A stretch of DNA of 64,000 bases from Mermis nigrescens (taxonomy: Eukaryota > Nematoda > Enoplea > Mermithida > Mermithidae): positions 48,591,591 through 48,655,590 of the forward strand of contig JAVLUZ010000154.1 in NCBI GenBank assembly GCA_036768485.1, given 5' to 3'. Made by a program: the position numbers and the translations under genes. This document shows, one piece after another, positions 31,935-42,837 of this stretch. Each line of letters starts with the position of its first letter. Within the stretch, counting starts at the first letter, position 1. Below the pieces are notes generated by a model. That model was given only the letters and a program-made list of their open reading frames with translations, was not told where the DNA came from and ran no database searches.

Positions 31935-34884
31935 CAGAGCCGGCCCGTGGCTGAAGCGACCAAGGCCTGTGCCTCAGGCCTCAGGACAAGAGAGGCCTCA
32001 AATTTCCCTTATTTTTTACGTAAATTAATTGTATAAATAGGTATATACAATCAAATCATAACACAATAAATTCGATCGAGGCCTTCCTTAGCTTTTGACT
32101 ATACTGCTTCTCTTTATAATGTTGCTTGACACTTTGTAAATACTTATAATATCATCAGGAACGAAATTTTCTTCACGCGCGGTGAACCAAATTTTCTCTA
32201 TCTTCACAAGCATTTTTGCGAAGAATTCTTGTTGATTAAAACACTTGATGCTTTTGCATTTTCAAAAGACAATGCTTGCGTTTTGATTCTACTTCTCGAA
32301 CTTTTGCTGAATTACTGAAAGTCTTTAGTCTGCTTACAAAAAATTTGACTCTTTGTGGTGATAACTTTGACCAGCTTAACCTAGTTTCACTTTGACTGTA
32401 CGTGTTCCATGTTTGTCAAATTGCATGTGTTGAATTTGCATTATTTTTTATAATAAGTGTTAAAATTCACCATTCTCGTTTTGTTTTGTGCGAATTTTTT
32501 CTCATTTTGTTTAACCTCCGATGTGAGTACTCGTTATTTTGTCATTTTACCGTATTTCCTCTTCAAATGGAAGCAAAATTCATACTTTCAGAAAATCTTG
32601 TTTTTCATTCTGAATTATTTAAAAAACATCTTTTGTCGCTTTGCAAATGCCTTAGCTCTGTATACTTGTGCTTTATTGTTTAAGCTACTTCTTGAACTTC
32701 AATAATCGTAATTGTTCTAAAATATTTGATAAGCAGCAGCGTGATTTTGTAAACGGTACTTTATTTATTTAAAAACATGTTTGGTGCCCTACTGAAAGTT
32801 TTATGGTACTTATTAATTTATTGAGAAAAAGTTATGAGATCATCATGAAGTGTTTGTTTCCATAAAATATGATAACAAAATACAAACATTGTAACTTTTG
32901 TGAATCTGATGAGTTAAATTTCAAAAAGCTTTATAAGTTTTAGATTTCTTAGTAAAAAATAGAACAAACAGCCCATTCCAATCAGAAGTCCTTAGAAAAT
33001 AAATGGTGTTGTTTATTAATATAAATACGGCTATTAATTTTATATTTGCAACTTTATATGGTATGCGTATATAAGAGATGTGCCAGGCCCTGGCGCCGGG
33101 CAGGCGCCTGAGACCTGCAAAAAAATAATTAAAATGTATGCAATAATTGCGAAAAGAGAAGCTTTATCAGTCGGAAAGCATAAAAATCTTTATTCGTTTC
33201 TAAGCATTAGCCATTTCCTTTAATAATCAATTTCGACGCATTTTTAAATTAGCACTCAACGTGTTATTTTTAAGTTAATGCATACTCGTATATAAGAAAT
33301 CCAGTGGTGACAAATAAGTACGTCAGACAGAACGAATTCGAATCGAGGTAACAAATTAGGAACACATTGCGACAAAAAAAATTATTCGAATTTTGTTGAA
33401 AGCTTCTTGCTGATATTTTTTAAAAAATATCTTAAATATGATCTGATTTTCAAATCAATTTCAGCAATATATCCTCTTTGATTAAAAGCTGACTGGTGGA
33501 GGAGAAATATGGGGAATCAAAATCAGAGAGTAAACAGATAAGTGTTGTGATAAAAGAGAAAACGGACCTAAAAGATAGTTTTTTTATAGTTTAACGAAAC
33601 GACTTATTAATTGCGATGAGCAAGTGTGTGCTCTAAGTTGAGAAAGTGTAAATGGGCTAAGCATTTAGGTTTTGGAAACGGTCAGACCACACAATCCTAT
33701 AGGGGGTGAGGGGGTATTACCCCAATTTCAGGGTCCGAGACTTGAATCACTGTCGGACGATTTTGATCTATCAAACATTTTCTGCATGATTTTTGGGTAC
33801 AAAAGCCGCGAAAAAATTGAAATTTTCTCGGCGCTTCGCGCCGATTAATACATTTCTATTTTGTTTACCTATAAAATACCTAGAATGAACTTAAAACGAT
33901 CTAAAAAGTCAAAAGTTCCGATGAATTATTATATTTTTTACTTACAAGAGTGACGAAACTAGTCAGAATGGGACAAAAAGTAGTTAAAAATGCAGTTTTC
34001 CACATTAAGACATGCTATAGAGGATGTTTTAGCCATTTTTCATATTTGACCCGCAAAAAAGGCTAGACTCTAAATTTAGTGATTCTGAATTTTGGGATTT
34101 CACCTCTTTCAACTTCCGACCTTGGGAAACTATATGTCAGACCAATCGTGCAACAATTCATTTAGTAATCAGCAGAATAATAAAGGTCAAGCAACAAAAC
34201 AAACAAATCTGCGCAACCTACACTATGTAGGTTCAAGGCATAACTACAAAACACATGCCACGGTAGTCTCACCTGCGTGTTTACTTACGACAAAGCGAAT
34301 AAGTCGTGTTTTAAAGATTAGAAGCACTCCATTGTAGAGTAAAATACATAAAATACATAAAATAGTAAAATACTCTATATCTGTCTTTCTTTCTTCTCTT
34401 TTTTCCTTTTTTCAACATTTTCTCTTTTATTTTTTAGTATTTGCTGTTTTATTTATCTACTTATTTACTTATTTATTTTTCTCCTCATTTTTTTCTTTTT
34501 TATTTGCATCTTTCTCATATTGATGACTTCTTACTATATTTCAAAATATGGATGTAGAAACAGTAGAATAGGTGTTTAGAAAATCAGACAATTGTTCATT
34601 AAGTAGTGCGCCATATTCGCACGATTCGGTATCTCAATGACATGTTTTAATGTACAACTTTAGGCCCCGGCTAGCCCGGCCCCGAGCTCCGGCAGAAATG
34701 GCGGCCCCGGCACATCTCTAGTGTATATTAACATTGTGCTTTTGTCTCACCGGTTAAGTGACGTAAATAAAATACAGTAAAAATGAGTGAATGTACATTA
34801 TAAAATTGAACGAGAAAATTTTCATAAAAAGGCCTCATTTAAATGTTCTCGCCTCAGGTCTCACTTAAGCACGGGCCGGACCTG
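31935..34884. mobile_element. hAT element, 2.95 kb, perfect 8-bp target duplication
   Basis: Flanked by GGGACTAG at 31927-31934 and 34885-34892. Ends CAGAGCCGGCCCGTGG and, inverted, CAGGTCCGGCCCGTGC. Subterminal 'gaggcctca' motifs repeat on both sides. It interrupts a family-F terminal repeat whose two halves rejoin cleanly once it is removed. A second hAT (33073-34720) lies within it. No transposase recognisable in the remaining 1.3 kb. Confidence 0.92.
33073..34720. mobile_element. hAT element nested inside another hAT element
   Basis: Ends AAGAGATGTGCC and, inverted, TAGAGATGTGCC, followed by GC-rich subterminal sequence on both sides (ggccctggcgccggg; cccggctagcccggcccc). 8-bp flanks GCGTATAT (33065-33072) and GTGTATAT (34721-34728), 7 of 8. 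Interior includes a cggcgcttcgcgccg hairpin block (about 33690-34080), a (TAAAATACA)n patch (34336-34375) and a pyrimidine-rich run (34378-34520). Confidence 0.85.
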
Positions 34885-35002
34885 GGGACTAGGAAAAAGT
34901 CACCTATGCTCGCAAAAAGCGTGAGAATCTGCTAAAAAAATCAGATTTTGTCTAAGCAACACAAAAATTGAAGTATATTATGCGGCCTCTGAAAAAAGGA
35001 AA

Positions 35003-35150
35003 CGTCCCAACATGGCCACCAGTCCCAACACGGCCACCAAAATTCCCAACACGATCACTGTCCCAACACGGCCACCGTCCCAGCATGGCCACTGTCCCAA
35101 CATGGCCACCGTCCCAACAAAGCCACTGTCTCGACAAGGCCACCACCACC
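35003..35150 (-). repeat. 17-bp minisatellite, FB1 left outer arm
   Basis: About eight units of GTCCCAACACGGCCACC with small indels. The right arm is about twice as long. Confidence 0.93.
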
Positions 35151-35732
35151 AATTTATTCTAATCAGTGGATCCGTAAGTAGGTATTAATAGTATAGGAAG
35201 GTAATTGATAAGTTTTGATACGTAGATTTGTGATAAGTTTTGATACGTAGATTTGTACTTCACCGAGGCGGCAAATTAGACAGGCTGTTCTATTGTGTAG
35301 CAAGCTTCTCCGCTGGAATTACATAGACAAAGGGATCACGTGCAAAAGTAATCTATCATATCTGAACTGCAGCAAAAAATGCGAAAACAACATAAAAAGA
35401 CTCAGAATAAGAAAACGCGTCGAAAACTAATTTAGAAAGGCTCCGCATAAGCAAACTCGTCGAAAACAACCTAAAACGACTCAGAATGAGAAAACGCGTT
35501 GAAAACAACCTATAAAGACTCAGAATAAGAATAAAGCTGTATGTTGTTTTGTAATTATGTGCCGACTGCCGACTACCTACCACTTTTGGAAACTATTAAC
35601 AAAAATGCAATGTTTCCGATGCGCCCATCATGTGCAACCCGACTATAGTGCAGAACAATGCTTCGTTGCATGCAAAATTCTTTATGCATGTGAAAAACTA
35701 ACTTTTAGTCATCAATTTAATTGGACTGGGGG

Positions 35733-35820
35733 CCAGGTGCGCTGCCTAGTCCGAGTGCGCTGCAAGGTCCGAGTGTGCTGCCGTAGTCGAGTGCGCTGAC
35801 AGGGCCAAGTGCGCTGCCAA
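35733..35820 (+). repeat. 18-bp minisatellite, FB1 left inner arm
   Basis: Five units of CGAGTGCGCTGCC plus five variable bases. Confidence 0.9.
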
Positions 35821-36329
35821 ATAAACAGCATGTAGTTACGCAAGTACGTAAGTAGGTACATCTGTACAATTATGCTTTTTCCTACCGCTTTGTGTCTGAG
35901 TAGGTACGATTGATCACAGTGGAATTCATAAGCGTTTTTGGGAAGATTTTAAGGAAGATCAAGACCCCAAAATGGCTAACTGATTCCAGCAAAAAAGGAT
36001 TTTTTCAGACCGACACACCAGAATTCCCAAGCTTTACATACATAGTAATACCTTATTTTAGGCAGCCTCTTAGCAGATGTACAATGGTTACATAATATCT
36101 ATTATCGTTTTCCGTCAACACTTTTCGTTTGAGAATTTGTGCACATAGATAAGTAGGTATGTACATGCAGATAAATGTACGCAACTATTATTTGTGCTAA
36201 CGAGTGATTCTTGTGCATAAGTGACACAAAACATTCAATTAACCGTTAAGTCGTAGGAAAATTAATTAAAAAACACGTAACACTTGCTCTTCATTCTATA
36301 TTTAACGCTACTCGACTTTTCTTTCCTAT

Positions 36330-36520
36330 GAGAAAATTTTCTGGGAAAAATGTGGCAAAATTAAGGCAAAAAGTGGATTAAAATTGAAAACTTTCTTCAA
36401 AAGTACCAGAAATTGATATAAACTCTATATTGGCGTTTATATAAGTTTTTGAGGCCATTTTAGCCCAAAAAGCTCAATATTTGACCCCCGCCATGCTGTG
36501 CATCTCTTCATATGGTTCCG
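36330..36520 (-). repeat. Family D repeat, inverted, in centre of FB1
   Basis: ttttctgggaaaaatgtgg, aaggcaaaaag, accagaaattgat, ttttgaggccattttagccc, gccatgctgtgcat: family D read backwards, ending in the diagnostic gcacagcatgg (inverted). A second partial forward copy lies at about 36965-37110. Confidence 0.65.
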
Positions 36521-37228
36521 ACTGTCAAGAAACCATTCCCATCCACAGCAGCCCAGAATTCAAATTTTAATTTTTTTACTGTTTTTATTTTGATATGATG
36601 AATGGGAATGAGAAGAGTCAAAAGATGTGTTTTACGTTTTAACGTTAGCTTTCAACCATTTTTTCTTACTAACAATATTTTTGGGACTTTGTCCTTCTAT
36701 GAGTTTTAAGAGACATCGATGTTCTAAATGGATGTTGATTGCTAGCTACTAAGATGGAACAGGCTATCACAATTATTACTTCTCAACGAAATGAAGCGAT
36801 GCGGCTTGCTGTTTGAAGATTTTTTTACTCTCTTTAAAGTTCAAATTAAATTATTCTTACAAATGCAAACTATTAAAAGATTTGGGGTCAATAGTGCCTC
36901 TATACAGCAGAACAGAAGTGTAGTATTTTAGCTTGAGATGAATCGCATTTATTTGAAGGTAGCCGAAGATTTTTGAGCCAAAATTGCCTTGGAATTATCT
37001 TAAACCACTAAATAGCATAAATACTAAGTAATGATTCGTAGTTGATTTCAAGCACTTTTTAAGGAAGTTGTTGTTTTTTCGGTTTCTGACCTTGATTTTG
37101 CAACAACAAAAACACTTCCTAATTGCGCTCAGGTACATAAGTACTGTTTACATTAGTAGTCTACTGGAGAAACATTGTTTTTTAGTAATCAGCGGAAATA
37201 ATTCGCACGCAAAGCGTTAATATTTGTC

Positions 37229-37335
37229 TGGCAGCGCACTCGGCCCTATCAGCGCACTCGACTATGGCAGCTCACCTGACCTCGGCAGCGCTTTCGGACT
37301 TGGCAGCGCACTCGAACTAGGCAGCGCACTCGGCA
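37229..37335 (-). repeat. 18-bp minisatellite, FB1 right inner arm (inverted)
   Basis: Five to six units, ggcagcgcactcg plus five variable bases; inverse of 35733-35820. Confidence 0.9.
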
Positions 37336-37431
37336 CCGACCCATTTAATTGCTGCCACATGTATATCCATGCCTAATTACCTTCCTGTAATCAACTATTA
37401 ATACCTACTTAACTGATTAAAATACAGTGAT

Positions 37432-37757
37432 AGTGGCCTTGTTGATACAGTGGCTTTGTTGGGACGGTGGTCATGTTGGGACGGTGGCCGTGTTGGGACG
37501 GTGGCCGTGTTGGGACGGTGGCCGTGTTGGGACGGTGGCCGCGTTGGGACGGTGGCCGTGTTGGGACGGTGGCCGCGTTGGGACGGTGGCCGTGTTGGGA
37601 TGGTGGCCGTGTTGGGACGGTGGCGTGTTGGGACGGTGGCCGTTGGGACGGTGACCGTGTTGGGATGGTGGCCGTGTTGGGACGGTGGCCGTGTTGGGAC
37701 TTTTGGTGGCCGTGTTGGGACGGTGGCCGTGTTGGGACTAGTGGCCATGTTGGGACA
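37432..37757 (+). repeat. 17-bp minisatellite, FB1 right outer arm (inverted)
   Basis: About nineteen units of GTGTTGGGACGGTGGCC, inverse of the left arm. Because 17 is not a multiple of 3, open frames here loop through all three frames and produce 120-150-residue pseudo-peptides with a 17-residue period. Confidence 0.95.
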
Positions 37758-37781
37758 CAATCTGAAAAAGGTGTCCTCTCA

Positions 37782-38886
37782 GGGCCGTATTACAGAATGC
37801 GAAATAGTTCTATTCCAGGATAAAACAGTGGGAGACGAGGGCGGAATGAAATATTTTGGTATTAGAGAAAACGGAATAAACAGTGATATTCCCGGAATAA
37901 AGTTGGTATGACAGATCGCGGAATAGCGCCAATCCAGGCGCTAACCTCAGGATAAAACGGCGGAAATAAGCGGCATGACAGAAGGCGGAATAAGTTATCT
38001 CGGGAATGAAAACAGTCGCTTTTATTCCGCCATATAGTAGTAAAAATCGTTTTTAATGCTATTTTGAAAGAACCAAATGAGTTTAAAATATTCGAATTTG
38101 ATTGGTAATTGATTCCCTTTATCTAGAAATTTAATATGGCTGCTCTCGTTTGTAATACGATCAAAACAGATACATAAATGTTTCTAGTTGCGCGTTTGCC
38201 TCATGACTGCGGCTCCTCTTGTTGAGCTCTTGACAAAAGTGATTTTTTATGATTTTTCGATCATGCAATACTTAACACCTCCAGTGAACTGATTTAATAA
38301 ATTAATGCAGTAGGTAGTTTGTATAATCAACAAGTTGACAGCAAGATTCGCAAATGAGTACCTACTTACACAAAAAAGTAGTTTTTTCATGCGCAAGTAT
38401 CATAACTTTTTTGATTTTAATGTCAATGTTTCATTTTCGTTTTCCGTAGAAGCAAGCAAGCCGCATTTATTCAACCGAATTATAAAAATGTTTATTTGGT
38501 AATGTTCGGTGGTCCCATTAAGTCAATGCATCAATGCATACTCTACCCGTATGCACGCGTGTACATAAATACTGCACGTTTGTATTTACGTCGTATATTT
38601 TCAAACTGATTCGTACGTGACTACAGTATGCAGCATGCGTTGGACATCCAATTTATACACAAACCTATGGAATGCGTAACTTAATCCTAGGATAGATACA
38701 GTTATCCCAGGAACAGCAATTCCTCGCGTATGTCACGTTCTGTCATACCAAATTTTCCTATTCCCAGGATAGCTTATTCCGTCCCTTAACCCAGGAATAG
38801 CTATCACGAGAATAAGTTTTATTACGAGAAAAAGTATTCCCGGAATAGGGCTTATCTTAAGAAAAACTAATTCCGCGTTCTGTCAT
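37782..38886. mobile_element. Insertion with inverted ACAGAACGCGGAATA-type ends
   Basis: Left: acagaatgcgaaatag, tgacagatcgcggaatag (37907) and tgacagaaggcggaataag (37973). Right, inverted: ttccgcgttctgtca (38871-38885) and gttctgtcat (38731-38740). 'Tattcc.ggaata' strings recur in both halves. It splits family F, whose cctctca / caaaag sequence resumes on each side. The exact ends are uncertain. Confidence 0.65.
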
Positions 38887-39084
38887 TCAAAAGATTTCTC
38901 ACTGTTTTACAGAAGAGATTAGAAGGAAACTTTGACGTGCACTAGACAGCCGATCTAGTCTGTGATATCCGTTTTTTCTGATAATATATGGTGAGTATTC
39001 ACTTAATCGTTAATGGCGCGATGGTTGAATTATGATATTCGCATCATTATGTGCTGTTTATTATGGCCTACAGACACGTCTCAC

Positions 39085-39290
39085 GATCGATAAATGCACA
39101 GCACAACCCGGCTTAGGTCAGCTGGTCTGAGGGGTAGGGAAGATCTGGTATAAGCGTTTTTTATAAAATTGACAATTTTTTCCCTTTTTGGCTTTCAATT
39201 AGCCTCATTATCCCGGAAAAATTTCCCATTTTTCCATTTTAGGGGCCCTAAACTTTTTCTCCTTCCCAAATACATGCCTATTCATGATTG
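39085..39290 (+). repeat. Family D repeat, degraded
   Basis: tgcacagcac, ggtcagctggtctgag, then cctcattatcccgg and a C-rich end. Several internal blocks are deleted. Confidence 0.55.
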
Positions 39291-39599
39291 CATGATGATG
39301 TGCATTTTGATGGTTTTGCGTCCTACATAAGCTATTAAAATTTTCGTTGTATTATTAAGCACTGTTGCATTTATTTTCATGATTATCTTGCTGATTATTA
39401 TTATCTTATTATCTCGCGTCCTATATGCTTTAAGGCTGGCCCGTTTGCGCATGTTTAGTGCCTTGCCGCACTTCTATGCAATTGCTATATCAGTCGCTCA
39501 GATTGCATTTGCTCAAAAGTTAGCAAAGAAAATCATTTGTCATGTTCTGCTAAAGAATAAGCTGTTGTGCTATTCATTTCTCAAATTGAAGCGCAAGTT

Positions 39600-39660
39600 C
39601 CTTCTCTAGGCCGCAGAATATACTTCGATTTTGTATTCTTTAGAGAAAGTCTGTTTTCTT
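39600..39660 (-). repeat. Family F right terminal repeat, inner part (inverted)
   Basis: taggccgcagaatatacttc and tttagagaaagtctg match 51774-51825. The remaining outer part resumes at 41452 after the FB2 insertion. Confidence 0.7.
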
Positions 39661-39675
39661 GGTTGTGTCTCAAGA

Positions 39676-39958
39676 GTCCACCAGTCCCGAAAGTCCCACC
39701 GTCCCAAAAGTCCCACCGTCCCAGCAGTCCCACCAATAATCCCAACAGTCCCATCGTCCCAACAGTACCACCGTCTCAACAGTTCCACCGTTCATTACAG
39801 TTTCACCAATAGTCCCAGCAGTCCATCATCCCAACAGTCTCACCGTCCCAGCAATCTCACCAGTCCAAACAGTTCCACCGTCGCAACAGTCCCACTAGTC
39901 CCAAGAGTCCTACCGCCCCAACAGTCCCATCAATAGTCTCAATGGCCCTAACATTTTC
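39676..39958 (+). repeat. 17-bp minisatellite, FB2 left arm
   Basis: About sixteen variable units of GTCCCAACAGTCCCACC. Same length and register as the FB1 unit, differing mainly in the middle three bases (GTC for CGG). Confidence 0.9.
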
Positions 39959-40389
39959 ACTGTTCTAATCATAAAAGCACAGAATTGCCGGTGTGGGCGT
40001 CGGTCGATAAAGATGGGATCAGTCAGCATGTTTTTCTGAGCTAAAATGGCCTCAAAACTGGTGTACCTAAATGCTAAAATAGCGTAAAACACAGTTTTTG
40101 ATCATTTTCAAACACATTTGCAGAAAATTATTGATTTTCGTCCATTTTTGGTCTTCATATTGCCTTATTTTCTCTGGAATATTTCTGATTTTTTCCTGGG
40201 ATGTCTAAGGAATATACATATGCGGAACTAAAGTCAGATTAGAGAGAATAAGGCAAAATCGTAAAAAACGCCGGAAATGGAATCCTGAAGAGTCCGCCGA
40301 ATTTTCAAGGCTAGATCACTCATGGGCGTAGGGGCGCTAGACCCACAGAATACAACCGCCCTCGCCCTGATAATCCGACGGAGTCTCCA

Positions 40390-41005
40390 CAGGGGCAAAT
40401 TCAAGGGATTGGGGGGCGGCCGCCCTTCCCATTGGTCAAAAATATTCGGCGACATAAAAAAAGGATATGTAATTTGCAATGATTTTTGGCCGTCTGTGAA
40501 CATTATTTCTAAAATTTTTCCAGCGCTGCGCACCGGATAATACTTAATTAGTGACACTTATTTTCTTTCTTGGCGACCTGGAAGCCATTTTTTGTCTATG
40601 GAATAGGTTTTAAAACAATTGTAACAGCAGAAACAGCTATTTTAGCATAGTACTTATATATTTCCTAACAAAAACTTTCGAGGTTCCGCGTCAAAGGCTA
40701 CAAATGCAGGAAATCAAGCAATAAATCAAGTTTCTAAACGTCGATCAGCCTAAATTTCACAGATTTACCGACGCTTTGCGCCAGATTTTCGCTAAAGTTA
40801 AAGAAATTTAATAATTATTTCGCACAAAAATTCAAAAATTTTGGAATTTTTCGAAAAATATAAAAGTAATTTTTAGTAAAAGTACGCAATGTAAAACGCC
40901 AAAAACGCTATTTCGCGAGAAAAGGGCAAATTTTTGGACCTATTTTTGACTGTTTTTGGAAAAGTTGGGGCACCGCCTCTTAGGACAATTCTAGATACGC
41001 CATTG
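40390..41005 (+). mobile_element. Non-autonomous hAT element, 0.6 kb, at centre of FB2
   Basis: Ends CAGGGGCAAATTCAAGG and, inverted, CAATGGCGTATCTAG. The body follows 22697-23772 (ggggcggccgcc start, ccagcgctgcgcaccgg, tttttggaaaagttggggcaccgcc end) with a large internal deletion. No clear target duplication. Confidence 0.72.
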
Positions 41006-41283
41006 ATCTAATCATACTTTAGTTCCTGCATGTGCATAGTTTAGGGACATCTCCGGAAAAAACAGAAATATTCTAGAGAAAATAAGGCAAAATGAAGACT
41101 AAAAATGGGCGAATATCAATAATTTTCTGCAAAGCATGTTTGAAAATGATCAGAAACTGTGTTTTACGCTATTTTAGCATTTAGGTATATCAGTTTTGAG
41201 AGCATTTTAGCTCAAAAACGCATTCAGACTGATCTACTAAGACCGTCAAGTCTCTGCTTCTATAATTAGGACAGCGAAAGAGG

Positions 41284-41445
41284 TGGAGCAGTTGGAGGGA
41301 CTTTTGGGGGGACTCTTAGGTCGGTGGTACTGTTAGGACTAGTGGGACGGTGGACTGTTGGGACGGTGGGACTGTTAGGATTATTGGTGGGATTGTTGGG
41401 ACAATGGGACTGTTGGAACGGTGGGACTGTTTGGACTCTTGAGAC
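41284..41445 (-). repeat. 17-bp minisatellite, FB2 right arm (inverted)
   Basis: About nine units of ggtgggactgttgggac, inverse of 39676-39958. Confidence 0.9.
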
Positions 41446-42583
41446 ATCACCGATTTTTTATCAGATTGTCACGCTTATTTTGCGCGCATAGGTGACTTTT
41501 CTTTGCCCTATCCTTTTATATCTTTAATAATCCGCAGTTGTATTCGTTCTTCTTATTTCATCGGAGAATTTCTATGCTAGTAACCTACTTTTCATTAGCA
41601 TAATTCGAATAAATTAATCAGTAAACTGATACGGTTAACTTTCCAAATGAAATGCAACAATCGGACACAAAAAATGAGATTGTTCTTTCATATTAACTTT
41701 CACGATGCAAACATGACAATTTTTGCATAATTCTACTCATAATTCTGATGTTGTGGAGAACAGTTTTCAATAGGAATTAAACTTTACGTTTTGAAATTAA
41801 AATTAATTTTCAGTGTAAACTTTATACAATTATTGATATCAAGGAGATATAAAGTTAGATTCATAACTCTAATGTTACGAAGAACAGTTTGTAAAAAATT
41901 TAGTTTGTTTAACCTCTTGAATCTAAAGTTAAACTGCAGTGTAAACTTTACGCAACTAGTAAGTGTAAAGAAATTACAATCGCATTCGTAACCCTGATAT
42001 TACAGAGCAAGTTCTAAGGTTTCGGAGGCCAATTTAGAAACTACTATATCCTTGGCGATGCTCTGTCTTAATCTACAATGTGAACTTTAAAAAACGCTAT
42101 GTGTAAAGAATGTATAAACTCGATTCGTAATCCTTATAATCTGAATAACATTTTGAAAAGGTTGACCCTCCACAACACTCTGGGAGCAAAATAAATTTTT
42201 AGTGTAAACTATTTCGCACGTCTATTGAGCAGAAACTAAAGTTTTTTATATAACGCTTGACACTGAGGCGTAAAGCTTCATTAAAATTGAAATCATATCC
42301 CAGCTCATAAGAAAATAAGGGCAAAACTGACGCAGAAACGTCTTTTTAAAGCACAATTATTACCTTACACTTCCAGGACTAACTAAATATTAAGTGTAAA
42401 GAATTGCGTCAAACTTCGATGTGCAATCTTCATCGCGTTCTTTGTTTTTACATTAGTTCGATCACCCCAGTTCATAATTGGAGAAGTTAACGGACAATAT
42501 AATTGCATACAAATTTTTTAACCTAAGAGTTCGCACTGAACGCCTCCAAAAATAACTTGGTATTGAGTGTAGAGACACGCGAC

Positions 42584-42837
42584 CATAGGTGGACGATACC
42601 AAAGTTCTGTAGAGATAAAAATTTTTTCAAAGGTCAAAAAATGGCCTAAAAATTGTTGGTATGGCGAAAAAACACAATTTTTCAACGTTTCTCATCGAGT
42701 ACTATCCATTGTCATCGAAACATTGCGAAAAAAACACAAAATTTTAAATATTGAATTCTGAGGCGGTATTTTGGTTTCTAGGGGGGTATTCTGGTTTCTG
42801 GGAGGTGCATACCCCAAATCCCCCACGCCCAGGTATG
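42584..42837 (-). mobile_element. hAT-type MITE, family A, inverted copy
   Basis: Ends CATAGGTGGACG and, inverted, CATACCTGGGCGTGGGGG. Flanks CACGCGAC / CAGGCGAT, 6 of 8. Inserted in the left arm of the large palindrome and absent from the right arm. Confidence 0.8.

Larger units (their letters stand above)
35000..37760. mobile_element. Foldback element FB1: two nested minisatellite arms, 2.76 kb
   Basis: Outer arms: 17-bp units GTCCCAACACGGCCACC (left 35003-35150; right, inverted, 37432-37757). Then an inverted non-tandem block containing taagtaggtattaatag (35170; inverted at 37400). Inner arms: 18-bp units CGAGTGCGCTGCCAAGTC-like (35733-35820; inverted 37229-37335). Flanked by TCTGAAAAAAGG (34988-34999) and TCTGAAAAAGG (37761-37771), a probable 9-12-bp target duplication inside family F. 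Centre includes an inverted family-D fragment (36330-36520). No coding sequence. Confidence 0.82.
39661..41451. mobile_element. Foldback element FB2: minisatellite plus family-D arms, 1.79 kb
   Basis: Each arm reads, from outside in: ggt-gtgtctcaagagtcc, an array of 17-bp units GTCCCAACAGTCCCACC (39676-39958; inverted 41284-41445), then a family-D block (about 39975-40215; inverted 41040-41260). The centre holds a small hAT element (40390-41005). Flanks gttttctt / gatttttt match at 6 of 8, and family-F terminal sequence resumes on the far side, so this is an insertion into F. Confidence 0.78.
31846..41580. mobile_element. Family F element, 9.7 kb, expanded by nested insertions
   Basis: The left terminal repeat starts near 31846 (caccaaagaaaaatgcttcg). 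The right terminal repeat, inverted, ends near 41580 (gagaatttctatgctag). Inside are the insertions at 31935-34884 (itself holding 33073-34720), 35000-37760, about 37782-38886 and 39661-41451. Removing them leaves an F skeleton comparable to the 2.4-kb copy at 49583-51953. Confidence 0.65.

Noticed and set aside
37398..37911. Long overlapping open frames (up to 153 residues) on both strands
   Set aside because: They arise because a 17-bp repeat read in triplets cycles through all frames without stops; no real protein is implied.
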